A stretch of 64,000 nt of DNA. Source: Bifidobacterium pseudolongum subsp. pseudolongum DSM 20099. GTDB taxonomy: Bacteria; Actinomycetota; Actinomycetes; Actinomycetales; Bifidobacteriaceae. The DNA lies in the NCBI RefSeq assembly GCF_000771225.1, contig NZ_JDTZ01000003.1:1-64000 (forward strand). Direction: 5' to 3'. The translations under genes were made by a program, and so were the position numbers. The notes beneath the pieces were generated by a model, which did no database searches, was not told the origin of the DNA, and was given only the letters and a program-made list of their open reading frames with translations. Shown here one piece after another: positions 44,344-51,484 of the stretch. Every line of letters starts with the position of its first letter. Position 1 is the first letter of the stretch.

Positions 44344-45573
44344 ATGCACGAAACAGTAGTGAATACAGCCAATGAGACGACGCAACTCGATCCGAGGACG
44401 GATAGCGCGCCGTCCCGGCTCGACCATGCGCTCGCGCCGGTGCGTCTCGGTCCGCTGACCGTCGGCACGCCTGTCATGCTCTCGCCGATGGCCGGCGTGA
44501 CGAACTGGCCGTTCCGCGTATTGTGCGAGGAATATGGGCCCGACGGGCTGTACGTGGCGGAGATGATCACGGCGCGCGCACTGGTGGCGCGCAATCCGAA
44601 GGCGTTGCGGCTATGCCGCTTCGCGCCGAGCGAGCATCCGCGCTCGCTGCAGCTGTACGGCGTGAATCCGGCGATTGTGGAACGGGCGGCCCGCATGGTG
44701 GTCGACGAATCGATGGCCGATCATGTGGACCTCAACTTCGGCTGCCCTGTGCCGAAGGTCACGCGCAGGGGAGGCGGCTCCGCACTTCCATGGAAGACGG
44801 ACCTGCTCGAAGAGATCATCCACCGCGTGGTGCGCGTGTGCACACCAGCCGGCATACCGGTGACGGCCAAATTCCGTGTTGGCATTGACCACGACCACGA
44901 GACCTTCCTCGAATCCGGCCGTATCGCACAGGGCGAGGGCTGCGCCGCCGTGACGCTGCATGCGCGCACGACGGCCGAATATTACGGCGGCCACTCCGAT
45001 TGGACGCGCATCGGCGAACTCGTGGAGCATCTGGACATCCCCGTGTTCGGCAATGGCGACATCTGGGGCGCCGACGACGCCGTGGCGATGATCCGCGAGA
45101 CCGGCTGCGCTGGTGTGGCGATCGGCCGCGGCTGCCAGGGTCGCCCGTGGATCTTCGCCGACATCCGCAATGCCTTTGCAGGCATCGACGCGCGCGTGCG
45201 CCCCACGCTCGGTGAGGTCGGCGCCGTCGTGATGCGGCATGCGCGTCTGCTCGTCGAATTCTTCGATGGCGACGAGCGGATGGCGGTGCACGACCTACGC
45301 AAACACATCGCGTGGTATCTCAAAGGCTTCCCGGTCGGAGGTTCCGTGCGTGCCGCGTTCATGGGGTGTGAGAGCCTCGCTGAAGTGCAGGGGATCATTG
45401 ACGGATTGGATCAGGACGCGGTGCTGCCCGACCGCATTGTGGATAAGCCCAGAGGCCGTGTTCGCTTTGCGAAAAAAGTCCATCTTCCCTACGGCTGGCT
45501 GGACAGCCGGCGGACCACGCATGCCGAGCGTGAGCAACTGTTTGGAGATGATCCGATGGATGCGGAGTATTGA
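44344..45573 (+). CDS. dusB: tRNA-dihydrouridine synthase
   Basis: A 409-residue flavoenzyme that reduces uridines in the tRNA D-loop. The FMN site begins VMLSPMAGVTNWPFR, the catalytic cysteine is in DLNFGCPVPKVTRRGGGSAL, and HARTTAEYYGGHSDW and NGDIWG complete the barrel. A C-terminal RNA-binding helix domain follows. The first 35 residues are extra compared with E. coli DusB. It resembles the DusB group of Gram-positives; the exact D-loop position it modifies is inferred. Confidence 0.9.
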   Translation: MHETVVNTANETTQLDPRTDSAPSRLDHALAPVRLGPLTVGTPVMLSPMAGVTNWPFRVLCEEYGPDGLYVAEMITARALVARNPKALRLCRFAPSEHPRSLQLYGVNPAIVERAARMVVDESMADHVDLNFGCPVPKVTRRGGGSALPWKTDLLEEIIHRVVRVCTPAGIPVTAKFRVGIDHDHETFLESGRIAQGEGCAAVTLHARTTAEYYGGHSDWTRIGELVEHLDIPVFGNGDIWGADDAVAMIRETGCAGVAIGRGCQGRPWIFADIRNAFAGIDARVRPTLGEVGAVVMRHARLLVEFFDGDERMAVHDLRKHIAWYLKGFPVGGSVRAAFMGCESLAEVQGIIDGLDQDAVLPDRIVDKPRGRVRFAKKVHLPYGWLDSRRTTHAEREQLFGDDPMDAEY

Positions 45574-45727
45574 TGCAACGCTCACCGGAATGTCGAAGAA
45601 AGACCCATACCAGCACACAACCGCATCTGCTGTATTGCGCAATGGATTGAAAATGGTGAAACCCGTAACATTTATCGACCCGTCTGCGATAGAGTAGAGC
45701 AAGATACGTAAATGACAGGAGAATACC

Positions 45728-46972
45728 GTGAGCGAGATTGCCCAGACTGACAATTTCAACGACAAAACCAATATTAAGGTCGTCGGTGTCGGTGGCGCGG
45801 GCGGCAACGCAATCAACCGCATGATCGCAGAGGGGCTGCAGAATGTGGAATTCGTCGCCATCAATACGGATGCGAAGGATCTGCTGCGTTCGGACGCCGA
45901 CGTCAAGATTTCGCTGAACGACGCCTCGAGCCGTGGCCTCGGCGCCGGCGCCGACCCGGAAAAGGGCGCCAAGGCGGCACAGGACCACCAGTCCGACATC
46001 GAAGAGGCCGTCAAGGGCGCCGACATGGTGTTCGTGACCGCCGGTGAGGGCGGTGGCACCGGCACCGGAGCCAGCCCGCTCGTCGCGCGCGCCGCCCGTC
46101 AGCAGGGGGCGCTCACGATCGCCGTCGTCACCCGCCCGTTCTCGTTCGAAGGCCCGCAGCGCGCCGCTTCCGCCGCGATGGGCATCGAGAACCTGCGCAA
46201 AGAGGTTGACGCGCTCATCATCATCCCGAACGACCGCCTGCTTGAGCTCGCTGACCGTTCGATCGGCATCGTCGAGGCGTTCAAGACGGCGGACACCGCG
46301 CTGCTGGCCGGTGTGCAGGGCATTACCGACCTGATCACGATGAACTCCTACATCCATGTGGACTTCTCCGATGTCACGTCGATTCTGCGCGACTCGGGCA
46401 CCGCCATGTTCGGCATCGGTTCGGCACGGGGAGAGGACCGCGCCACACAGGCCGCCGAGATCGCGATCAGCTCCCCGCTGCTCGAGGAGAGCATTGACGG
46501 CGCCAATGGTGTGCTCATCAACATCGCCGCCGGCACCGACCTCAAACTGCAGGAGGCCACGCAGGCCACCGAGCTCATCCGTCGTTCGGCGCACCCGGAA
46601 GCGCAGATCATCTGGGGTCTGGCACTCGACGATGCCTACGGCGATGAGATCCGCGTGACCGTGATCGCCGCCGGCTTCGATTCGAAGGGTGAAAAGCCGA
46701 AAACGGCCGCCACGCCCTCCAGCCCGTTGACGCACACGCACACCGAAGCCCCGGTGATCAAGCCGGTGAGCAACACCGGCAGCCTGCCGGCCATGGTGAC
46801 CTCCCCGGCCCCGAACGCCACGCCGATTTTCCAGACAGCGCCCGCGGAACAGCCCACCCAGCCGGTTGTGCCGCAGACCCCCGAAACGCCGGTGTTTGAT
46901 CCGACCACGGGTCCGGACTATTACGGATCCAACGACCCGGGCGATCTCGATCTTCCGGAATTTCTGCGTTAA
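45728..46972 (+). CDS. ftsZ: Cell division GTPase FtsZ
   Basis: A 414-residue tubulin homologue. The GTP-binding signature GGGTGTG is at 108-114, GVGGAGGNAINRM is near the start, and the T7 loop region DLITMNSYIHVDFSD is intact. The linker (about 325-400) is rich in Thr, Pro and Ser. The last residues, DLDLPEFLR, form the conserved peptide bound by SepF and other division proteins. It starts at GTG with ACAGGAG upstream. sepF follows after 34 bases. Confidence 0.97.
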   Translation: MSEIAQTDNFNDKTNIKVVGVGGAGGNAINRMIAEGLQNVEFVAINTDAKDLLRSDADVKISLNDASSRGLGAGADPEKGAKAAQDHQSDIEEAVKGADMVFVTAGEGGGTGTGASPLVARAARQQGALTIAVVTRPFSFEGPQRAASAAMGIENLRKEVDALIIIPNDRLLELADRSIGIVEAFKTADTALLAGVQGITDLITMNSYIHVDFSDVTSILRDSGTAMFGIGSARGEDRATQAAEIAISSPLLEESIDGANGVLINIAAGTDLKLQEATQATELIRRSAHPEAQIIWGLALDDAYGDEIRVTVIAAGFDSKGEKPKTAATPSSPLTHTHTEAPVIKPVSNTGSLPAMVTSPAPNATPIFQTAPAEQPTQPVVPQTPETPVFDPTTGPDYYGSNDPGDLDLPEFLR

Positions 46973-47006
46973 AGCACACTGAGACGAAGCGGAAAGGAAC
47001 ACCACA

Positions 47007-47477
47007 ATGCCAGGGTTCATGAAGCGTACGATGTCTTACCTCGGTATGTCAGACGTCGTGCCCGAGGACGAAGACGAGTTCGTCGAGGAAGAAGAGAGCG
47101 AATCGTCATTCGATTCGGACCGCTCCGTAACCCCCATCCCGTCCACGGCGCCCGCAACCGCATCCACGAGCCGCAAGACCGCGGCCCCGTTCCAAGGGCG
47201 TGTGAGCCGCATCACCACCATCCACCCGAACTCGTATGAGGACGCCCAGATGGTGGGACGCGCATTGCGCGACGGTGTACCGGTCGTGCTGAACCTGACG
47301 GGCGTGTCCGAGGCTGTGGCCTACCGCATCGTCGATTTCTCGTCTGGCGTGGTCTTCGGTGTGGCCGGTTCGATTGAACGCGTCACGCCCCGTGTGTTCC
47401 TGCTGAGCCCCGCCCGCGTGGACATCGTGGCCGAAGAACCAGAGCAGAGCGCCACGCGCGATTTGTTCTCGGAGTGA
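47007..47477 (+). CDS. sepF: Cell division protein SepF
   Basis: A 156-residue protein. The N-terminal membrane-binding helix is MPGFMKRTMSYLGM, an acidic disordered stretch follows (about 18-65), and the SepF core runs from RITTIHPNSYEDAQMVGRAL to about 140. SepF links FtsZ filaments to the membrane; Actinobacteria lack FtsA, so it is the main anchor. GGAAAGGAAC precedes the ATG. The yggT gene follows after a hairpin. Confidence 0.95.
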   Translation: MPGFMKRTMSYLGMSDVVPEDEDEFVEEEESESSFDSDRSVTPIPSTAPATASTSRKTAAPFQGRVSRITTIHPNSYEDAQMVGRALRDGVPVVLNLTGVSEAVAYRIVDFSSGVVFGVAGSIERVTPRVFLLSPARVDIVAEEPEQSATRDLFSE

Positions 47478-47498
47478 ACAATGCAGCCGTATCCCGAA

Positions 47499-47534
47499 GC
47501 ATGCTCCCAGCCTTACGGTAGGCTGGGAGCATGC
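47499..47534 (+). terminator. Hairpin spanning the yggT promoter and start codon
   Basis: Perfect 15-base arms at 47499-47513 and 47520-47534 around a 6-base loop. The right arm contains part of the yggT -10 (TAGGCT at 47519-47524) and the whole ATG at 47531. It probably acts as a terminator for sepF. In a read-through transcript it would bury the yggT start, whereas an mRNA starting at yggT's own promoter would lack the left arm. Confidence 0.7.
47519..47524 (+). promoter_or_regulatory. -10 element of yggT (leaderless type)
   Basis: TAGGCT ends six bases before the yggT ATG. GGGAG follows but lies one base from the ATG, too close for a ribosome site. Confidence 0.5.
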
Positions 47535-47821
47535 TTGCTTCATTGGTCTCTGTTTTGTTTCACATCATTGACTGGCTGATCGAAGCGTACATCACCGTAT
47601 TGTTTGTCCGGATGATTCTTGATTGGGTGATGGTGCTCGCGCCCCGCTGGCACCCGAGTGGCATTGTTGCTTCGCTGGTACGCATTGTGTATCAGCTCAC
47701 CGAACCGCCATTGCGTTGGCTCCGTAGATACGTCAAACCCATCCCGATGGGACCGATCTATTTCGACACCAGTTTTTTGGTGCTATATTTCGTGCTGATT
47801 ATACTACGGGTGTTGATCTGA
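47531..47821 (+). CDS. yggT: YggT/YlmG family membrane protein
   Basis: A 96-residue protein with two membrane segments (about 3-25 and 70-95) separated by the family's PLRWLRRYVKPIPMGP segment. YggT/YlmG proteins sit between sepF and divIVA in many Gram-positive genomes, as here, and are thought to help division or cell shape. Function at the molecular level is unknown. Confidence 0.87.
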   Translation: MLASLVSVLFHIIDWLIEAYITVLFVRMILDWVMVLAPRWHPSGIVASLVRIVYQLTEPPLRWLRRYVKPIPMGPIYFDTSFLVLYFVLIILRVLI

Positions 47822-47936
47822 CAGGAATCTCGGCAAAGAATATAGTGCGGAAACGCTGTTATCGCAGGTTTCGTGATAGCATCTGACATTAAGACTAACT
47901 TAGCCGGGCGCAAGCCCAAAGCGAGGTGGAAGATAT

Positions 47937-49481
47937 ATGGCTCTTTTGACGCCTAAGGATATTCGGGAACACACCTTTCAGACGGTGCGTTTCAAGGAAG
48001 GGTATGACGTTGACGAGGTAGACGATTTCCTCGATCAGGTCACCGAAACCGTTGAGGCTTTGGGTAAGCAGGCCGTTTCCGGCGGTCAGTCCACACAGGC
48101 CCTTGGACCAGATGTCTCAGCCCTCAATACCAAGATCTCTGAGCTGACCGCACAGGTGCAGTCGCTTTCCCAAGAGAACCAGGCGCTCAAGGCCGCCGCT
48201 GCACAGGGGCAGGGCGAACAGGCGCAGGCGCAGATCGCCCAGGCGAATCAGGCCGCTCAGGCCGCGCAGGGCAAGCTCGCGGAAACCGAAGAGAACAACC
48301 GAGCCCTCGCCGCACAGAACGAACAACTCAAGTCGCAGGTCGAACGCCTGTCCGCGCAGATCGACCAGCTCACCGCCCAGGCCGCGCAAGACGCGAACCA
48401 GCCGGATCTGGCCGCCGAACTCAACTCGGTGCGTCAGGAGCGCGACCAGTTCCGCGCCGACACCGAGAACCTGCGCCGCGAGCTGAGCTCCGCGCACGAG
48501 CAGACCGTGCGCGCCCAGCAGCTTGACGCACAGGTCAAGGAATTGGGCAAGCAGCTCGAAGAATCCAAGCAGCGCGAAGAGCAGCTGCGCAACCAAGTGG
48601 CCAAGGTCGAGCCCGACACCGAGACCGGCAGCCTGCAGAAGATCAAGAGTGCCGCCGCCGCGGCCAACAGCGAGCCCGAGCGCGCCACCGCGATGCTCAC
48701 GCTCGCCATGCAGCTGCACGACCAGTATGTCGACAAGGGCAAGGCCACTGCGAAGGAAATCACCGAGCAGAGCCAGCGCAAGTACGCCGAGACGATCGAG
48801 AAGGCGAACGAGTATTCGAGCCGTACGCGTACCGAAGCCGACGAATACAAGCAGCGTACGCACGAAGACGCCGACGCCTACAGCAAGCACACGCGCGAAG
48901 ACGCCGACAACTACAGCAAGAGCGTGCATGACCAGGCCGACGCGTACAGCGAGAAGACGCGTCAGGAAGCTGACGCCTACAGCGACAAGACCCGCGAAGA
49001 CGCCGACACCTACATGCAGAACAAGCACGCCGAAGCCGACCAGTATGTGGCCGACAAGACGACCGAAGCTAACAACTACGCCGAAACGAAGACGAACGAG
49101 GCCAACACCTACGCGGATTCCAAGGCGCATGAGGCCGACCAGTACGCCAAGCAGAAGCAGCAGGAAGGCGACTCCTACGCCCAGCAGAAGAAAGACGAGG
49201 CCGACCAGTATGTGGCCGACCGCCATCAGGAGATGGAGAAGTTCGAAGCGGACGTCAAGGGCCGTGCCGACGACTACAGCCAAACGACCCGCTCCGCGGC
49301 CGACGACTACGCCAATCAGGTGCGCGCCAACCTCGAGAACCAGTCCAAGGTCATCGAGGGCAACATCCAGGGCCTCAAGCAGTTCGAGACCGAGTACCGT
49401 GCGCGTCTGACCGAGTTCCTCACCCAGCTGCAGGCGCAGGTCTCCGACACGAACAACTACAATTCCCTCGAAAACAACTGA
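47937..49481 (+). CDS. wag31: DivIVA/Wag31 polar growth protein with long repeat coiled coil
   Basis: A 514-residue DivIVA homologue. The N-terminal lipid-binding domain is LTPKDIREHTFQTVRFKEGY plus DVDEVDDFLDQV. A Gln/Ala-rich coiled coil runs from about 60 to 285. Residues 288-463 are sixteen tandem 11-residue repeats with an A-D/N-x-Y core, an 11-periodic coiled coil. Mycobacterial Wag31 is about 260 residues, so this form is about twice as long. It marks cell poles and directs wall growth. GCGAGGTGGAAG precedes the ATG. Confidence 0.93.
   Translation: MALLTPKDIREHTFQTVRFKEGYDVDEVDDFLDQVTETVEALGKQAVSGGQSTQALGPDVSALNTKISELTAQVQSLSQENQALKAAAAQGQGEQAQAQIAQANQAAQAAQGKLAETEENNRALAAQNEQLKSQVERLSAQIDQLTAQAAQDANQPDLAAELNSVRQERDQFRADTENLRRELSSAHEQTVRAQQLDAQVKELGKQLEESKQREEQLRNQVAKVEPDTETGSLQKIKSAAAAANSEPERATAMLTLAMQLHDQYVDKGKATAKEITEQSQRKYAETIEKANEYSSRTRTEADEYKQRTHEDADAYSKHTREDADNYSKSVHDQADAYSEKTRQEADAYSDKTREDADTYMQNKHAEADQYVADKTTEANNYAETKTNEANTYADSKAHEADQYAKQKQQEGDSYAQQKKDEADQYVADRHQEMEKFEADVKGRADDYSQTTRSAADDYANQVRANLENQSKVIEGNIQGLKQFETEYRARLTEFLTQLQAQVSDTNNYNSLENN
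48798..49325 (+). repeat. Sixteen degenerate 33-base tandem repeats within wag31
   Basis: The 528 bases split exactly into sixteen 33-base units encoding 11-residue repeats such as TEADEYKQRTH, EDADAYSKHTR and DEADQYVADRH. Ala at position 3, Asp or Asn at position 4 and Tyr at position 6 recur in nearly every unit; the last units are weaker. DNA identity between units is moderate, so the array looks old and selected at the protein level. Confidence 0.9.
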
Positions 49482-49489
49482 GACGGATT

Positions 49490-50026
49490 GTGACTGAACA
49501 CATTCAGCGGCAAAGACGGCCACGCACACGCGCGGCCGTCTTTGCGTGTATCACCGTAGTGGCACTGGTGGCCGACCAGCTCACCAAGTACCTCGCCCAA
49601 ACGTATCTGGCCGGACACCGTTCGATCAGTGTGATCCCCAACATGCTCTCCTTGACGCTTGTGCACAATCCCGGCGCGTCGCTGGGCATGGGGTCGAACA
49701 TGACATGGCTCATCGCCCTGTTGGCGATTGTGGCGTGCATCGCGCTCGTGCTGCTCGCGTCGAAAACCGATTCGATGCTGTGGACGGTATGGTTCGCCTT
49801 GGCGTTCGCCGGCGCGTTTGGCAATCTGATCGACCGCTTTGCCTATGCGGACGGGTTCCTCAACGGCAAAGTCGTGGACTTCCTCGATTACGGCTGGTCC
49901 ATAGGTAATGTGGCCGACATCTTCCTGATGGTCGCCGGGGTGGGCATTGTGGTCACGATCCTGTGCAATGTGCCGTTCCGGTCCACTGACACCACCGAGG
50001 ATGGCGCCACCGGCGAAAGCGAGTAG
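49490..50026 (+). CDS. lspA: Lipoprotein signal peptidase (signal peptidase II)
   Basis: A 178-residue membrane aspartyl protease with four helices that cleaves lipoprotein signal peptides. The catalytic aspartates are in GNLIDR and NVADIF, and VHNPGASLG is conserved. The GTG start at 49490 lies nine bases after the wag31 stop; no other start would keep the first helix. The basic N-terminal residues are encoded by a terminator-like hairpin. rluD starts three bases after the stop, a common gene pair. Confidence 0.93.
   Translation: MTEHIQRQRRPRTRAAVFACITVVALVADQLTKYLAQTYLAGHRSISVIPNMLSLTLVHNPGASLGMGSNMTWLIALLAIVACIALVLLASKTDSMLWTVWFALAFAGAFGNLIDRFAYADGFLNGKVVDFLDYGWSIGNVADIFLMVAGVGIVVTILCNVPFRSTDTTEDGATGESE
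49510..49545 (+). terminator. Terminator-like hairpin inside the first lspA codons
   Basis: Perfect 12-base arms at 49510-49521 and 49534-49545 (AAAGACGGCC and GGCCGTCTTT cores) with a 12-base loop. The right arm carries the T-rich side. It probably ends wag31 transcripts although it lies within lspA codons 7 to 19. Confidence 0.7.
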
Positions 50027-50028
50027 GC

Positions 50029-50973
50029 ATGGGCACAATCATTCCCGCACCTGATGCGTTGATTGGCCGGCGGTTCGACGTGGCCGTGGCCAAGATGATG
50101 GGGATTTCGCGTGCCAAGGCGTCCGACCTCATCGAGACAGGCCAAGCCACGATTGTTGGGCGCACAACCAGTAAATCCGACATCCTGCAGTTGGGCGACC
50201 TCGTGGAGATCACCCTCAGGGAACGCGAGGAGCGGCCCGAACCAGTGGCCACCGATATGGCGATCGCCTATGAGGACGACGACGTGGTCGTCGTCGACAA
50301 ACCGGTCGGCGTGGCAGCCCACGCCTCCGTGGGGTGGACAGGACCCACCGTGCTGGGGTCGCTGCTCGACCGCGGCGTGCATATCACGAGCCTCGGCGCG
50401 CCGGGCCGCCAAGGCATCGTCTCACGACTCGATGTGGGTACATCGGGCCTCATGCTCGTGTGCAAGTCAGATCTGGCCTACACCGAGATGCGCCGCCAGT
50501 TCGCCGAACATGAGGTGGTGAAGACCTACCATGCCTTGGCGCAGGGCAACCTCAAAGAGAACAAGGCCACCATCGACGCGCCGATCGGCCGCGCCAAGGT
50601 CTCCGATTTCCGGTTCTGCGTGACGCCAGCGGGCAAAGACGCGGTGACGCATTGGGATGTCATGGAGCGCTTCGGTGAGGCGACACTCGCTTCGGTCAAT
50701 CTCGAGACCGGTCGTACGCACCAGATCCGTGTGCATTTCTCGTCGATCGGGCACCCGCTTGTGGGTGACGCGATGTACGGGGCGAATCCCCGGCTCAGTG
50801 AGGAACTGGGGCTGGAGCGCCAATGGCTGCACGCGATGCAGCTCGAGTTCCGGCACCCGCGCACGCATGTCACCACGGTCGTCACCTCGCACTATCCGGC
50901 GGACCTGCAGCATGCGCTTGACATGATGCGCGCGCATCACGCAGATCACTCCACGCCGTCCACGCCACAATAG
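50029..50973 (+). CDS. rluD: RluD-type 23S rRNA pseudouridine synthase
   Basis: A 314-residue enzyme: an N-terminal S4 RNA-binding domain (RFDVAVAKMMGISRAKASDLI) and a catalytic domain with the aspartate in SRLDVGTSGLML. LETGRTHQIRVHF is the family's late motif. It isomerises uridines in large-subunit rRNA; the exact positions are inferred from RluD. Its last 92 bases overlap the 3' end of a minus-strand gene. Confidence 0.92.
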   Translation: MGTIIPAPDALIGRRFDVAVAKMMGISRAKASDLIETGQATIVGRTTSKSDILQLGDLVEITLREREERPEPVATDMAIAYEDDDVVVVDKPVGVAAHASVGWTGPTVLGSLLDRGVHITSLGAPGRQGIVSRLDVGTSGLMLVCKSDLAYTEMRRQFAEHEVVKTYHALAQGNLKENKATIDAPIGRAKVSDFRFCVTPAGKDAVTHWDVMERFGEATLASVNLETGRTHQIRVHFSSIGHPLVGDAMYGANPRLSEELGLERQWLHAMQLEFRHPRTHVTTVVTSHYPADLQHALDMMRAHHADHSTPSTPQ

Positions 50974-51316
50974 TGCAGATGGTGAATCCGACAGTGGCAC
51001 CCGCGGCGAGCATCCCAATCGGCAAGAGGCCGAACATCACCAGGATCATCGCGGGGCTCGTGTGCCCCGCGAACAGCGACTGAACGCCGAGCGCGAACAG
51101 CACGACCGTCACAATCACGGTGATGAGACATGCCACGGCGCCGATCGCGCAGCCACGCGCGCGTGCGCGCAAGGTGGCCGGGTCCCGTGCGGTCCGGGCG
51201 TGCACCGTGGCGAAGTGGGGCGTCATCTGCATGGGCTGGGGGTATGGCGCCGGTGGTGTGTACGGCTGGGGAGCGGGTCCGGGCGCCGGCCGGTTGGTCT
51301 GTGTCGTGTGTTCCAT
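50882..51316 (-). CDS. Small membrane protein with proline-rich N-terminus
   Basis: A 144-residue protein of unknown family. Residues 8-32 are rich in Pro, Tyr and Gln. Two membrane segments follow, about 52-82 and 88-118. The last 25 residues are encoded opposite the end of rluD. Its ATG has no ribosome site but has TAGCGT six bases upstream, matching the leaderless pattern. The layout resembles the many small actinobacterial proteins with a Pro-rich tail and DUF4190-like membrane pair. Confidence 0.65.
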   Translation of the reverse strand: MEHTTQTNRPAPGPAPQPYTPPAPYPQPMQMTPHFATVHARTARDPATLRARARGCAIGAVACLITVIVTVVLFALGVQSLFAGHTSPAMILVMFGLLPIGMLAAGATVGFTICTIVAWTAWSDLRDARASCQAHAAGPPDSAR

Positions 51317-51322
51317 ACGCCC

Positions 51323-51328
51323 ACGCTA
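51323..51328 (-). promoter_or_regulatory. -10 element of the small membrane protein gene (leaderless type)
   Basis: TAGCGT on the minus strand ends six bases before the ATG at 51316. Confidence 0.45.
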
Positions 51329-51470
51329 GCGGAGCGCCTTGCACGGTGCAAACCGTGCGCGGGCATGTGCATGGACGGCCCGAACGGCGTGTCGCCACGC
51401 CACGCGCCGCACCATGCGCATGGCGCGCAGCCGGTGCCGCGGACCCTTGCGCACCGTCATGCGAAACGGG

Positions 51471-51476
51471 TAGATT
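51471..51476 (+). promoter_or_regulatory. -10 element of dnaE
   Basis: TAGATT ends eight bases before the dnaE ATG at 51485, giving a leader of about zero to one base. Confidence 0.5.
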
Positions 51477-51484
51477 TGAACCTT

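Noticed and set aside
48798..49325. Regular 33-base periodicity as a CRISPR array
   Set aside because: There are no spacers; units are contiguous, in frame and encode protein repeats of Wag31.
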